Assembly (NCBI GenBank): GCA_002440085.1
Contig: DJRM01000068.1
Location: 1,154 to 27,821, forward strand
Origin: Bacteroidales bacterium UBA6360
Lineage (GTDB): Bacteria > Bacteroidota > Bacteroidia > Bacteroidales > UBA932
Direction: 5' to 3'
DNA length: 26,668 bases
The notes beneath the pieces are model-generated. The model was not told where the DNA came from, did not search any database, and saw nothing but the letters and a program-made list of their open reading frames with translations. Made by a program: the position numbers and the translations under genes. Shown one piece after another: positions 9,301 to 13,913 of this stretch; the first letter of the stretch is position 1, and the number at the start of each line of letters is the position of its first letter.

Positions 9301-9771
9301 ATTGCGGCCGCGTTCCCGCAGCTTTCGCAGGAGGTCATCGCGGCAATCGAGGCTTCGGACGAATACACGCTGGGCCTTCCTTCGGGCGACGTCGTCCTGA
9401 AGAAGGGGGATTACGAGATTACTTCCGAGGACATGCCGGGCTGGCTCGTCGCGAGTGACGGGCCGCTCACGCTCGCGCTTGACATCACCGTCACTGACGA
9501 ACTCCGCCGCGAGGGCACGGCTCGTGAACTCATAAACAGGATCCAGAACCTCCGCAAGGACAGCGGGTTCGAGGTGACTGACAGGGTTCGTGTAGGCATT
9601 TTTGCCGGAGTGCCGGAGTTTAGCAAGGAAATTGCTGACGCTCTCTCCGCTTATGCCGATTACGTGGCCTCGCAGACTCTTGCTGTCAGCGTGGTCATGG
9701 CTGACGCGCCGTCGGGTGTCGACGTCGAATGGGGCGAAGGCACGGTGAACATAAGTGTTGAGAAGATATAA
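6337..9771 (+). CDS. ileS: Isoleucyl-tRNA synthetase
   Basis: IleRS charges tRNA-Ile with isoleucine. The 1144-residue class I synthetase carries the HIGH-equivalent motif PGIHH at residues 54-58 and KMSKR at 689-693. The editing (CP1) domain lies between them (for example WTTTPWTLPSNTALCV), and the anticodon-binding region with a long C-terminal domain follows. The length and the GIHH form of the first motif fit the longer, eukaryote-like IleRS type usual in Bacteroidetes, a type often associated with low mupirocin sensitivity (family knowledge, not shown here). I start it at ATG 6337 (MKFREYKGLDL); an upstream ATG at 6286 would add 17 unrelated residues. dksA and lspA follow at 24 and 9 nt, so the three form an operon. 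Confidence 0.98.
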   Translation: MKFREYKGLDLVAVGNEVLERWKKNHAFEKSLELREGAPEFVFFEGPPSANGMPGIHHVMARSIKDSICRYKTQCGYKVRRRAGWDTHGLPVELGVEKMLGITKEDIGTKISVEEYNDTCRKEVMKYTKEWMSLTERIGYWVDMNDPYITYDNRYIETLWYLLKDIYNKGLLYKGYSIQPYSPAAGTGLSSHELNQPGCYRDVKDTTATVQFEVIKDEKSQILFGCETVPVYFLAWTTTPWTLPSNTALCVGPNIDYVRVKSFNPYSGKQAIYVVAKALVSSWFNPKAADLSMEDYKPGDKLVPFRILDGEFKGSELLGIKYHQLIPWFSPETDGAFRVIGGDYVTIEEGTTGIVHIAPTFGADDNKVAKQAGVPPIMVLDRNGDRYAQVDRQGRFFRIEDLDPDYAAKHVSPDYAEWAGRYVKNAYDSSLAPDAPTLDVDICMMLKSQGKAFKIEKHVHTYPHCWRTDKPVLYYPLNSWFIRTTAVRDKMIELNNTITWKPESTGIGRFGKWLENIQDWNLSRSRYWGTPLPVWRTEDGKEEKCIGSLKELYTEIEKSVAAGVMSTNPLKDKGFVPEDMSKENYDRIDLHRPYVDNIFLVSESGKKMVRESDLIDVWFDSGAMPYAQEGLRNLGSKDFGCTADFIAEGVDQTRGWFYTLHAIHTMVSGTCAFRRVISNGLVLDKDGNKMSKRLGNAVDPFGQLDKYGADALRWYMLTNSQPWDNLRFDEAGVDEIRRKFFGTLYNTYSFFALYANVDGFDSSAELVPYALRPELDRWIISLLNTLVKDVVAAYEDYDVTQAGRLIQEFVCDHLSNWYVRLGRKRFWGGTMDADKLSAYQTLYEVLLSVSKLAAPIAPFFMDRLYLDLTGGETGDSRSVHYVPMPQYNEAVVDKDLEERMELAQRASSMVLALRRKVNIKVRQPLSKLVIPVLNDKVKEQLEKVKTLLLGEVNVKDAEFIHDTAGIITKKIKPNFKTLGKIYGKQMKEIAAAFPQLSQEVIAAIEASDEYTLGLPSGDVVLKKGDYEITSEDMPGWLVASDGPLTLALDITVTDELRREGTARELINRIQNLRKDSGFEVTDRVRVGIFAGVPEFSKEIADALSAYADYVASQTLAVSVVMADAPSGVDVEWGEGTVNISVEKI

Positions 9772-9795
9772 AACTAACATTAAAACTTCTATATT

Positions 9796-10209
9796 ATGGC
9801 AGAAGAAAAGAAAACCAATGATCCTGATGTACAGGTCCGCTACAGCGATGAGGAACTGCAGGAATTCAAGAAAATAATACTTGACATGCTTGCCAAGGCT
9901 AAAGAGGAATATAACACCCTGCGTGCGGTGGTGACTCATGCCTCAAGCAATGACATTGACGACACTGCTCCGACCTACAAGGCTATGGAAGAGGGCGCGA
10001 GCGCTCTTTCCAAGGAGGAGGCCGGTCAGCTTGCGCAGCGCCAGTACAAGTTCATCCAGAACCTTGAGGCGGCTCTCGTGCGCATCGAGAACAAGACCTA
10101 CGGCATCTGTCGCGTCACCGGCAAACTCATCCCGAAGGAGCGGCTCCGCCTTGTCCCTCATGCTACGCTGACGGTCGAGGCCAAGGAGATGCTGAACAAG
10201 AAACAGTAG
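9796..10209 (+). CDS. DksA/TraR-family regulator with degenerate zinc site
   Basis: DksA-type proteins bind the secondary channel of RNA polymerase and alter initiation, often with ppGpp. The 137-residue protein has an N-terminal helical region and a coiled-coil hairpin whose tip carries acidic residues (SNDIDDTAP, near residues 51-59). The C-terminal domain reads YGICRVTGKLIPKERL then VPHATL. The canonical pattern CxxCG...CxxC is reduced to a single cysteine (C99), so no zinc can be held by four cysteines; Bacteroidetes homologues often look like this. It lies between ileS and lspA in one operon. Confidence 0.88.
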   Translation: MAEEKKTNDPDVQVRYSDEELQEFKKIILDMLAKAKEEYNTLRAVVTHASSNDIDDTAPTYKAMEEGASALSKEEAGQLAQRQYKFIQNLEAALVRIENKTYGICRVTGKLIPKERLRLVPHATLTVEAKEMLNKKQ

Positions 10210-10218
10210 GTTTTCTCC

Positions 10219-10908
10219 ATGAAGTTCAGGATGTCAAAGGGTAAATGGCTCATAGTTTTGGGCGTTGCCCTCGTTGTCATAGACCAGGTTATCAAGATAC
10301 TCGTCAAGACGAACATGACTCTTGGCGAGCATTTTGACGTCATCGGCGACTGGTTCAAGATTTATTTCATAGAAAATGAGGGGATGGCGTTCGGAATGAA
10401 GTTCGGCGGCTGGTTCGGCAAACTTCTTCTCTCGCTGTTCAGAATCGTGCTTTTCAGCGTTCTCGTCTGGTGGATAAGCAAGCTCTGCAAACGGCCGTCG
10501 ACTCCGACCGGAGTGCTGGTTGGGCTTACGCTCATCACCGCCGGCGCTCTCGGAAACATCTTTGACTGTTTTTTCTATGGCCTTGTCTTCTCTGAGTCAA
10601 CTCCATACGAGGTAGCCTCATTCGGAGGGCATTATGCCCCGTTTCTCTTCGGAAAGGTGGTGGACATGTTCTATTTCCCGCTCATCGACACGACTTGGCC
10701 TGACTGGATGCCGTGGTTGGGAGGACGTCCCTTCAAGTTCTTCGAGCCTGTCTTCAATTTCGCTGACAGCTGCGTGACGGTAGGTACGTTCTACCTTATT
10801 TTCTTCCAGTACCATTTCTTCGCCCAGGACGGCAAGCCTGCACCGGAGACTGACGGCACGCAGGAAGCGAAGAATACAGTTTCGGGAGGCAAGAGTCGCA
10901 AAAAATAG
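10219..10908 (+). CDS. lspA: Lipoprotein signal peptidase (signal peptidase II)
   Basis: LspA cleaves the signal peptide of prolipoproteins in the inner membrane, a step needed by the lipoproteins encoded further right. The 229-residue protein has four hydrophobic helices and the catalytic aspartates in their usual settings: GALGNIFDC (D116) and FNFADSC (D183). The substrate-side motif ENEGMAFGM stands for the common NxGAAFG. It is longer than proteobacterial LspA because of an insertion between helices 3 and 4 (about residues 120-170) and a polar tail, as is common in Bacteroidetes. The start is 9 nt after the dksA-like gene. Confidence 0.96.
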   Translation: MKFRMSKGKWLIVLGVALVVIDQVIKILVKTNMTLGEHFDVIGDWFKIYFIENEGMAFGMKFGGWFGKLLLSLFRIVLFSVLVWWISKLCKRPSTPTGVLVGLTLITAGALGNIFDCFFYGLVFSESTPYEVASFGGHYAPFLFGKVVDMFYFPLIDTTWPDWMPWLGGRPFKFFEPVFNFADSCVTVGTFYLIFFQYHFFAQDGKPAPETDGTQEAKNTVSGGKSRKK

Positions 10909-10928
10909 CAAAAAAGTCGAAAAAATAT

Positions 10929-10958
10929 TTGCAGTCTGTTTCTTTTTGACTACCTTTG
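10929..10958 (+). promoter_or_regulatory. Promoter of tRNA-Ser
   Basis: TTG at 10929-10931, a 19-nt spacer and TACCTTTG at 10951-10958, a full match to the Bacteroidetes consensus, about 70 nt upstream of the mature tRNA 5' end. Confidence 0.75.
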
Positions 10959-11031
10959 CAGTCCTTTCTGAGGGGAAGGCCTGAGAATTTTGAAGGCACG
11001 CTCCTAAGGAAGCAAAGTCTGAAAAGATTCA

Positions 11032-11116
11032 GGAGAGTTGGCCGAGTGGTTTAAGGCGGCAGTCTTGAAAACTGTTGAGGTGAAAGCCTCCGGGGGTTCG
11101 AATCCCTCACTCTCCG
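11032..11116 (+). tRNA. tRNA-Ser (anticodon UGA)
   Basis: The acceptor stem GGAGAGT pairs with ACTCTCC, followed by discriminator G at 11116. The D-arm contains GGTTTAAGGC, the anticodon loop CTTGAAA gives anticodon TGA, and the T-loop is GTTCGAATC. The long variable arm (GAGGTGAAAGCCTC) marks it as a class II tRNA. CCA is not encoded. A 12-bp copy of its T-arm region recurs 220 bp downstream, and a large palindrome follows directly. Confidence 0.97.
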
Positions 11117-11129
11117 CAAAGATCTGAAA

Positions 11130-11259
11130 ATCAGGGAGTCGCCCTCGCGAAAGCGAGGGCGTTTTGTGAATACGGAGACCTCCGTTGAGAGCTTGCTCTC
11201 ATAAGGTGGTCTCCGTATTCACAAAACCACACCCTTCAAAGGGTGTGAGACTCCCTGGT
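11130..11259 (+). other. Four-way-junction palindrome (cloverleaf element) behind tRNA-Ser
   Basis: An outer stem (11132-11140 with 11249-11257, 9 perfect bp, extendable by about 3) closes three arms with almost no unpaired bases between them. Arm 1: 8 bp with GAAA tetraloop (11141-11160). Arm 2: a perfect 20-bp inverted repeat (11161-11180 with 11208-11227) capped by a GAGAG/CTCTC hairpin. Arm 3: 8 bp with TCAA loop (11228-11247). Only A11248 is unpaired at the junction. As DNA it could extrude a cruciform; as RNA it would be a compact cloverleaf. No ORF fits it. Function unknown. Confidence 0.8.
11140..11166 (+). terminator. Probable terminator of the tRNA-Ser transcript
   Basis: Arm 1 of the palindrome, with 9 GC-rich bp and a GAAA tetraloop, is followed by TTTT. 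Taken alone it has the form of an intrinsic terminator and is the first such hairpin after the tRNA. Confidence 0.55.
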
Positions 11260-11318
11260 TGCAGCCCTCTTTGCAAGGGCCTCGCCGGCAAGGCAAAGGG
11301 AACCGCGCCCAAAGGAAG

Positions 11319-11330
11319 CGAATCCCTCAC
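11319..11330 (+). repeat. 12-bp duplicate of the tRNA-Ser T-arm region (att-like)
   Basis: CGAATCCCTCAC at 11319-11330 is identical to 11099-11110 inside the tRNA, in the same orientation and exactly 220 bp away. Such duplicates of a tRNA 3' region are the usual scar of site-specific integration, but no integrase gene is present in the window. Confidence 0.5.
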
Positions 11331-11344
11331 GGACGAGAAATGTT

Positions 11345-11420
11345 TATCTTTGCGCGGTCTTGACATAAAGATACATTTGGGAAACGGCATCTCAGGTCCA
11401 AACTGAGGTGTCATTTTTTT
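11345..11420 (+). other. B module copy 1: promoter-leader-terminator without its protein gene
   Basis: TATCTTTG (11345-11352) is followed by a leader with the segment ATACATTTGG (11371-11380), a hairpin (11388-11395 with 11403-11410, 8 bp with one G-U) and seven T residues (11414-11420). From 11358 to 11420 it is essentially identical to the leader of B copy 2. The leader peptide and the 50-aa protein gene are absent: the sequence jumps from GGCGTAC at about 11432-11438 directly to the hairpin that normally lies behind the protein gene. The -33 element is poor, so this copy may be weakly expressed. Confidence 0.65.
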
Positions 11421-11444
11421 GATATACAGAAGGCGTACCGGTCG

Positions 11445-11470
11445 GGAGCTGTCTTCGGGCAGTTCTTTTG
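11445..11470 (+). terminator. Terminator hairpin of B copy 1
   Basis: GGAGCTG (11445-11451) pairs with CAGTTCT (11460-11466) around an 8-nt loop, then TTTTG. Compared with the other two copies two C-to-T changes in the right arm keep pairing as G-U. Confidence 0.55.
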
Positions 11471-11480
11471 TTTTGTGGAT

Positions 11481-11653
11481 GATATTACGAAAATGTGAAA
11501 TTTCAAGCAAATTCTGTCAATGGCTTTGCTATTGTCGTTTAATGAGTTAACTTTGTGGGGAAATCCGTTTGGGCGGATTGAAAAGACTGAATGCCGCGGA
11601 ACGTTAAAGTCCGCAAAGCGAGTTAGGTTATATCGTGCTTGACTCGTTTTTTT
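11481..11653 (+). ncRNA. A module copy 1: promoter plus ~95-nt three-hairpin RNA
   Basis: TTG (11526-11528), 19 nt, TAACTTTG (11548-11555) form a consensus promoter. The transcript has three hairpins: AATCCG/CGGATT (11562-11567 with 11574-11579), GCGGA/TCCGC (11596-11600 with 11610-11614), and a 9-bp terminator stem (11619-11627 with 11638-11646) ending in seven T residues. The same block recurs at 12674 and 13291. Two changes in the terminator stem relative to those copies both preserve pairing. It stands directly in front of the ORF6N gene, which shows no promoter of its own. Confidence 0.65.
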
Positions 11654-11681
11654 GGTTTAATATAAGTCAATCGATGATAAT

Positions 11682-12636
11682 ATGGCTATGGAAATAGAAC
11701 AACAGACTTGCTTGGTTAATGATAGTGATGAATTTGGCAACTTGTCAGAAATCAAATCTATGATAAAGGTTGTCAGAGGTATTCAGGTGATACTTGACAA
11801 GGATTTAGCCAGATTGTACGGAGTTGAAACAAAGGTTCTGAATCAGGCTGTCAAACGTAACTTGCAAAGATTTCCCAGTGATTTTCGTTTTCAGCTGACC
11901 ATAGATGAGTGTTCAAAGTCACAATTTGTGACTTTGAACACCGGCCGCGGGCACAATATCAAGAAATTGCCATTCGCGTTTACGGAGCAGGGTGTGGCGA
12001 TGTTAAGTGGCGTACTGCGTTCTGATGTAGCGGTCGAAGTGAATATACGGATTATGAGGGCGTTTGTCGCTATGCGTCATTTTATGGCAAGCAATGCTCC
12101 GATATTCAATCGTTTGGAAACAGTCGAGTTCAACCTGGTGGAATTGCAGCGACATCAAAAATATACGGAGCTGCGACTGGATGAGGTTTTTAGGCATCTG
12201 GACGAAGGCAGTGTCCAGCCAAAGCATGGAATTTTTTTTCGATGGCCAAATTTATGATGCTTATAATTTTGTGGCAGGTTTGGTCAAAAGAGCAAAGAAG
12301 AGTATTGTGCTTATAGATAACTATATTGATGACAGCGTCCTTACGCTCTTGGATAAGCGAAGTACCAATGTTTCTGCTGTTATATACACCAAACGGATTG
12401 ATCGACAACTGCGGCGTGACATTGACCGCCACAATGCTCAGTATCCTATAATTGAGGTGAATGCATTCAACTCATCTCACGATCGTTTCCTTTGTATTGA
12501 TGACGATGTGTTTCATATAGGGGCTTCTATCAAGGATTTAGGCCGAAAATGGTTCGGATTCTCAAAAATGGAAATACTGACATCAGCTGAACTTGTGGAA
12601 CGAATCAATAGAGGAACAGTTGATGCGAAAACTTGA
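11682..12636 (+). pseudogene. ORF6N-domain protein with PLD-like C-terminal part, split by a frameshift
   Basis: The first frame (11682-12257) encodes an ORF6N DNA-binding domain (about residues 22-130, with IQVILDKDLARLYGVETKVL and FAFTEQGVAMLSGVLRS), a domain shared by phage antirepressor-like proteins and Bacteroidetes chromosomal proteins. The second frame (ending at 12636) continues the family's C-terminal part (FFDGQIYDAYNFVAG, KSIVLIDNYIDD, SHDRFLCIDD, HIGASIKDLG), which resembles a phospholipase D-like fold with H-x-R in place of H-x-K. The frames meet at a run of eight T residues (12232-12239). With seven T the reading GIFFDGQIYDAY is restored, giving one 317-residue protein. It could be a pseudogene, a phase-variable gene, a slippage product or a sequence error. 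The gene sits between two A modules. Confidence 0.85.
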
Positions 12637-12641
12637 AATAT

Positions 12642-12667
12642 CGCCGGAGACGGCGCGATGCGCTTTT
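12642..12667 (+). terminator. Terminator behind the ORF6N gene
   Basis: CGCCG-GAGA-CGGCG (12642-12655), overlapping an alternative GCGC-GAT-GCGC hairpin that ends in TTTT (12664-12667). The A module repeat starts 7 nt later. Confidence 0.5.
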
Positions 12668-12673
12668 GCCCAG

Positions 12674-12848
12674 GATGTTACGGAAATGTGAAATTTCAAG
12701 TAAATTTTTCTCGGGGTTTTGCTTTTTGTCGTTTAATGAGTTAACTTTACGGAGAAATCCGTTTTGGGCGGATTGAAAAGACTGAATGCCGCGGAACGTT
12801 AAAGTCCGCAAAGCGAGTTGGGTTATATCGTGCCTGACTCGTTTTTTT
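12674..12848 (+). ncRNA. A module copy 2: ~95-nt three-hairpin RNA
   Basis: The RNA part is nearly identical to copies 1 and 3, with the extra T of this copy falling in the first hairpin loop. The terminator stem is 12814-12822 with 12833-12841, followed by seven T residues. The -7 element is TAACTTTA (12742-12749), one base off consensus, and the sequence around the -33 region has diverged (CTCGGGGTTTTGC), so this copy may be weaker. Confidence 0.6.
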
Positions 12849-12887
12849 GCTTTATGTCTGAATGCGATGCAAAAAGTAAAAAATTCT

Positions 12888-12917
12888 TTGCCTTTGAGAA
12901 AATGTTTTTTACCTTTG
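12888..12917 (+). promoter_or_regulatory. Promoter of B module copy 2
   Basis: TTG (12888-12890), 19 nt, TACCTTTG (12910-12917): full consensus. The expected transcript start lies just before the segment that is complementary to the start-codon region of the protein gene. Confidence 0.7.
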
Positions 12918-12920
12918 CAT

Positions 12921-12985
12921 TGTCTTGACATAAAGATACATTTGGGAAACGGCATCTCAGGTCCAAACTGAGGTGTCATTTTTTT
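12921..12985 (+). ncRNA. B leader copy 2: short terminated RNA or attenuator
   Basis: A hairpin of 8 bp with one G-U (12953-12960 with 12968-12975, loop GTCCAAA) is followed within 3 nt by seven T residues (12979-12985): an intrinsic terminator between promoter and gene. The product would be a ~65-nt RNA. Its 5' part contains ATACATTTGG (12936-12945), perfectly complementary to 13036-13045, and TCTTG-A-CAT (12923-12931), complementary with one mismatch to the start codon and following bases (13053-13061). It may act in cis as attenuator or in trans as a small RNA. Confidence 0.6.
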
Positions 12986-13005
12986 GACATACCGGAGGCG
13001 TACTG

Positions 13006-13047
13006 ATGAAGGAACCCCAAGAAAACCTTTTGCATCCAAATGTATAA
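13006..13047 (+). CDS. Leader peptide MKEPQENLLHPNV of B copy 2
   Basis: A 13-codon ORF with a textbook ribosome-binding site, GGAGG at 12994-12998, 7 nt before the ATG. Strong sites of this kind are uncommon in Bacteroidetes. It ends 5 nt before the ATG of the 50-aa protein, which has no site of its own, so translation is probably coupled. A ribosome reading it would open the stem 13019-13031/13061-13073 that holds the next start codon in its loop. The same peptide up to residue 11 is encoded in copy 3. Confidence 0.5.
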   Translation: MKEPQENLLHPNV

Positions 13048-13052
13048 CTATT

Positions 13053-13205
13053 ATGACAAGAAAAGGTTTTTCTATGGTCGGCATCCTGATTCTGATTGGA
13101 ATCGGAATGCCCGTCCTTGTCAAGGTCAAGGGTTATACCCGTGTCCGCAACGGCAAGGCAGAGAAAGTCCGGTCGCACTATCGTCGCGTTTGGACCGCGC
13201 GATAG
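13053..13205 (+). CDS. 50-aa basic single-span membrane protein, array copy 1
   Basis: The protein begins MTRKGFSMVGILILIGIGMP, a short basic head and about 17 hydrophobic residues, then a strongly basic tail with KVKGYTRVRNGKAEKVRSHY and a final RRVWTAR. Size and shape fit small membrane-active peptides such as type I toxins. The tail has a VxGYxR...VxxHxR pattern seen in various small basic proteins. The RKGF head also recalls a prepilin cleavage site, but the usual glutamate is absent. Compared with the second copy about half the codon differences are silent and the others mostly mild, which supports this frame. The same frame is open upstream to a TTG at 12984, giving 73 aa, but the conserved leader peptide and hairpin favour the ATG chosen. 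No family recognised. Confidence 0.65.
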   Translation: MTRKGFSMVGILILIGIGMPVLVKVKGYTRVRNGKAEKVRSHYRRVWTAR

Positions 13206-13256
13206 ACGCAGACTGAGGCTGCATCCGTGACGGGTGCTCTGTTTTCCCTCCGGTCG

Positions 13257-13283
13257 GGAGCTGTCTTCGGGCAGCTCCTTTGT
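13257..13283 (+). terminator. Terminator behind the 50-aa protein, copy 1
   Basis: GGAGCTG (13257-13263) pairs with CAGCTCC (13272-13278) around an 8-nt loop, followed by TTTG. It is conserved behind the second copy and behind the deleted copy at 11445. Confidence 0.6.
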
Positions 13284-13290
13284 GTTGGGG

Positions 13291-13462
13291 GATGTTACGG
13301 AAATGTGAAATTTCAAGCAAATTCTGCCAATGGCTTTGCTTTTGTCATTTAATGAGTTAACTTTGTGTGGAAATCCGTTTGGGCGGATTGAAAAGACTGA
13401 ATGCCGCGGAACGTTAAAGTCCGCAAAGCGAGTTGGGTTATATCGTGCCTGACTCGTTTTTT
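13291..13462 (+). ncRNA. A module copy 3: promoter plus ~95-nt three-hairpin RNA
   Basis: TTG (13336-13338), 19 nt, TAACTTTG (13358-13365), then the same three hairpins as in copies 1 and 2, with the terminator stem 13429-13437/13448-13456 and six T residues. It begins 617 nt after copy 2, which sets the period of the tandem array. Confidence 0.65.
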
Positions 13463-13504
13463 GTTTTATGTTTGGAATACGATGCAACAAGGTAAAAAGT
13501 TTCT

Positions 13505-13533
13505 TTGTTTTTGAAAAAAGTTTTTTACCTTTG
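13505..13533 (+). promoter_or_regulatory. Promoter of B module copy 3
   Basis: TTG (13505-13507), 18 nt, TACCTTTG (13526-13533): consensus -7 element with near-standard spacing, at the same relative place as in B copy 2. Confidence 0.65.
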
Positions 13534-13536
13534 CAG

Positions 13537-13602
13537 CATTCTAAACATGGAACGCTTTTTTGGAAAACGGCATCTCAGGTCCAAACTGAGGTGCCATTTT
13601 TT
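13537..13602 (+). ncRNA. B leader copy 3: short terminated RNA or attenuator
   Basis: The hairpin 13571-13578/13586-13593 and six T residues (13597-13602) match B copy 2, but the 5' segment before it is almost unrelated in sequence. Even so it is complementary to its own gene start: TTCTAAACATG (13539-13549) to 13669-13679, 11 perfect bp covering the ATG, and TTTTTGG (13557-13563) to 13653-13659. Confidence 0.6.
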
Positions 13603-13622
13603 GATATACCGGAGGTGTACTG

Positions 13623-13667
13623 ATGAAGGAACCCCAAGAAAACCTTTTGCATCCAAAAATGTTTTAA
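13623..13667 (+). CDS. Leader peptide MKEPQENLLHPKMF of B copy 3
   Basis: A 14-codon ORF with GGAGG at 13611-13615, again 7 nt before the ATG. It ends 2 nt before the ATG of the second 50-aa protein. The start and ribosome-binding site are conserved with copy 2, while the last codons differ together with the pairing segment. Confidence 0.5.
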   Translation: MKEPQENLLHPKMF

Positions 13668-13669
13668 TC

Positions 13670-13822
13670 ATGTTTAGAAAAGGTTTTTCCACGGTTGGCA
13701 TCCTGATTCTGGTAGAAATCGGAATGCCCGTCCTTGTCAAGGTCAAGGGTTATACCCGTGTCCGTAACGGCAGGGCAGAGAAAGTCCGGTCTCACTATCG
13801 TCGCGTTTGGACCGCGCGATAG
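13670..13822 (+). CDS. 50-aa basic single-span membrane protein, array copy 2
   Basis: The product begins MFRKGFSTVGILILVEIGMP and shares the basic tail of the first copy with one K-to-R change; overall 45 of 50 residues are the same. A glutamate now lies within the hydrophobic stretch (I-G changed to V-E), which may weaken membrane insertion. The gene has no ribosome-binding site of its own and follows the leader peptide by 2 nt. The stem 13636-13648/13678-13690 places its ATG in a 29-nt loop, the same loop length as in the first copy although the loop sequences differ. Function not recognised; a small toxin-like peptide is the leading guess. Confidence 0.65.
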   Translation: MFRKGFSTVGILILVEIGMPVLVKVKGYTRVRNGRAEKVRSHYRRVWTAR

Positions 13823-13873
13823 ACGTAGACTGAGGCTGCATCCGTGACGGGTGCTCTGTTTTCCCTCCGGTCG

Positions 13874-13900
13874 GGAGCTGTCTTCGGGCAGCTCCTTTGT
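13874..13900 (+). terminator. Terminator behind the 50-aa protein, copy 2
   Basis: GGAGCTG (13874-13880) pairs with CAGCTCC (13889-13895), followed by TTTG; identical in design to the hairpin at 13257. Confidence 0.6.
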
Positions 13901-13913
13901 GCTTTTTGCGGGT

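Noticed and set aside
8962..9939. 325-codon minus-strand ORF opposite ileS.
   Set aside because: It is the shadow of the strongly coding ileS and dksA-like frames; composition is that of an antisense frame and no domain is seen.
11132..11257. Considered whether the palindrome is a CRISPR or a second tRNA.
   Set aside because: There are no repeated spacers, and the cloverleaf lacks tRNA invariant bases and a sensible anticodon arm.
12786..12971. ORF of 61 codons (MPRNVKVRKASWVISC...) running from the A2 RNA into the B2 leader.
   Set aside because: It reads through two terminators and a promoter, and the A1 copy has a stop after 11 codons while A3 diverges after the terminator. RNA structure explains the conservation better.
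12984..13052. In-frame N-terminal extension of the first 50-aa protein from TTG 12984 (TDEGTPRKPFASK).
   Set aside because: The start lies at the edge of the terminator T-run, without a ribosome-binding site, while GGAGG is placed ideally for the leader peptide in another frame. Kept as an alternative only.
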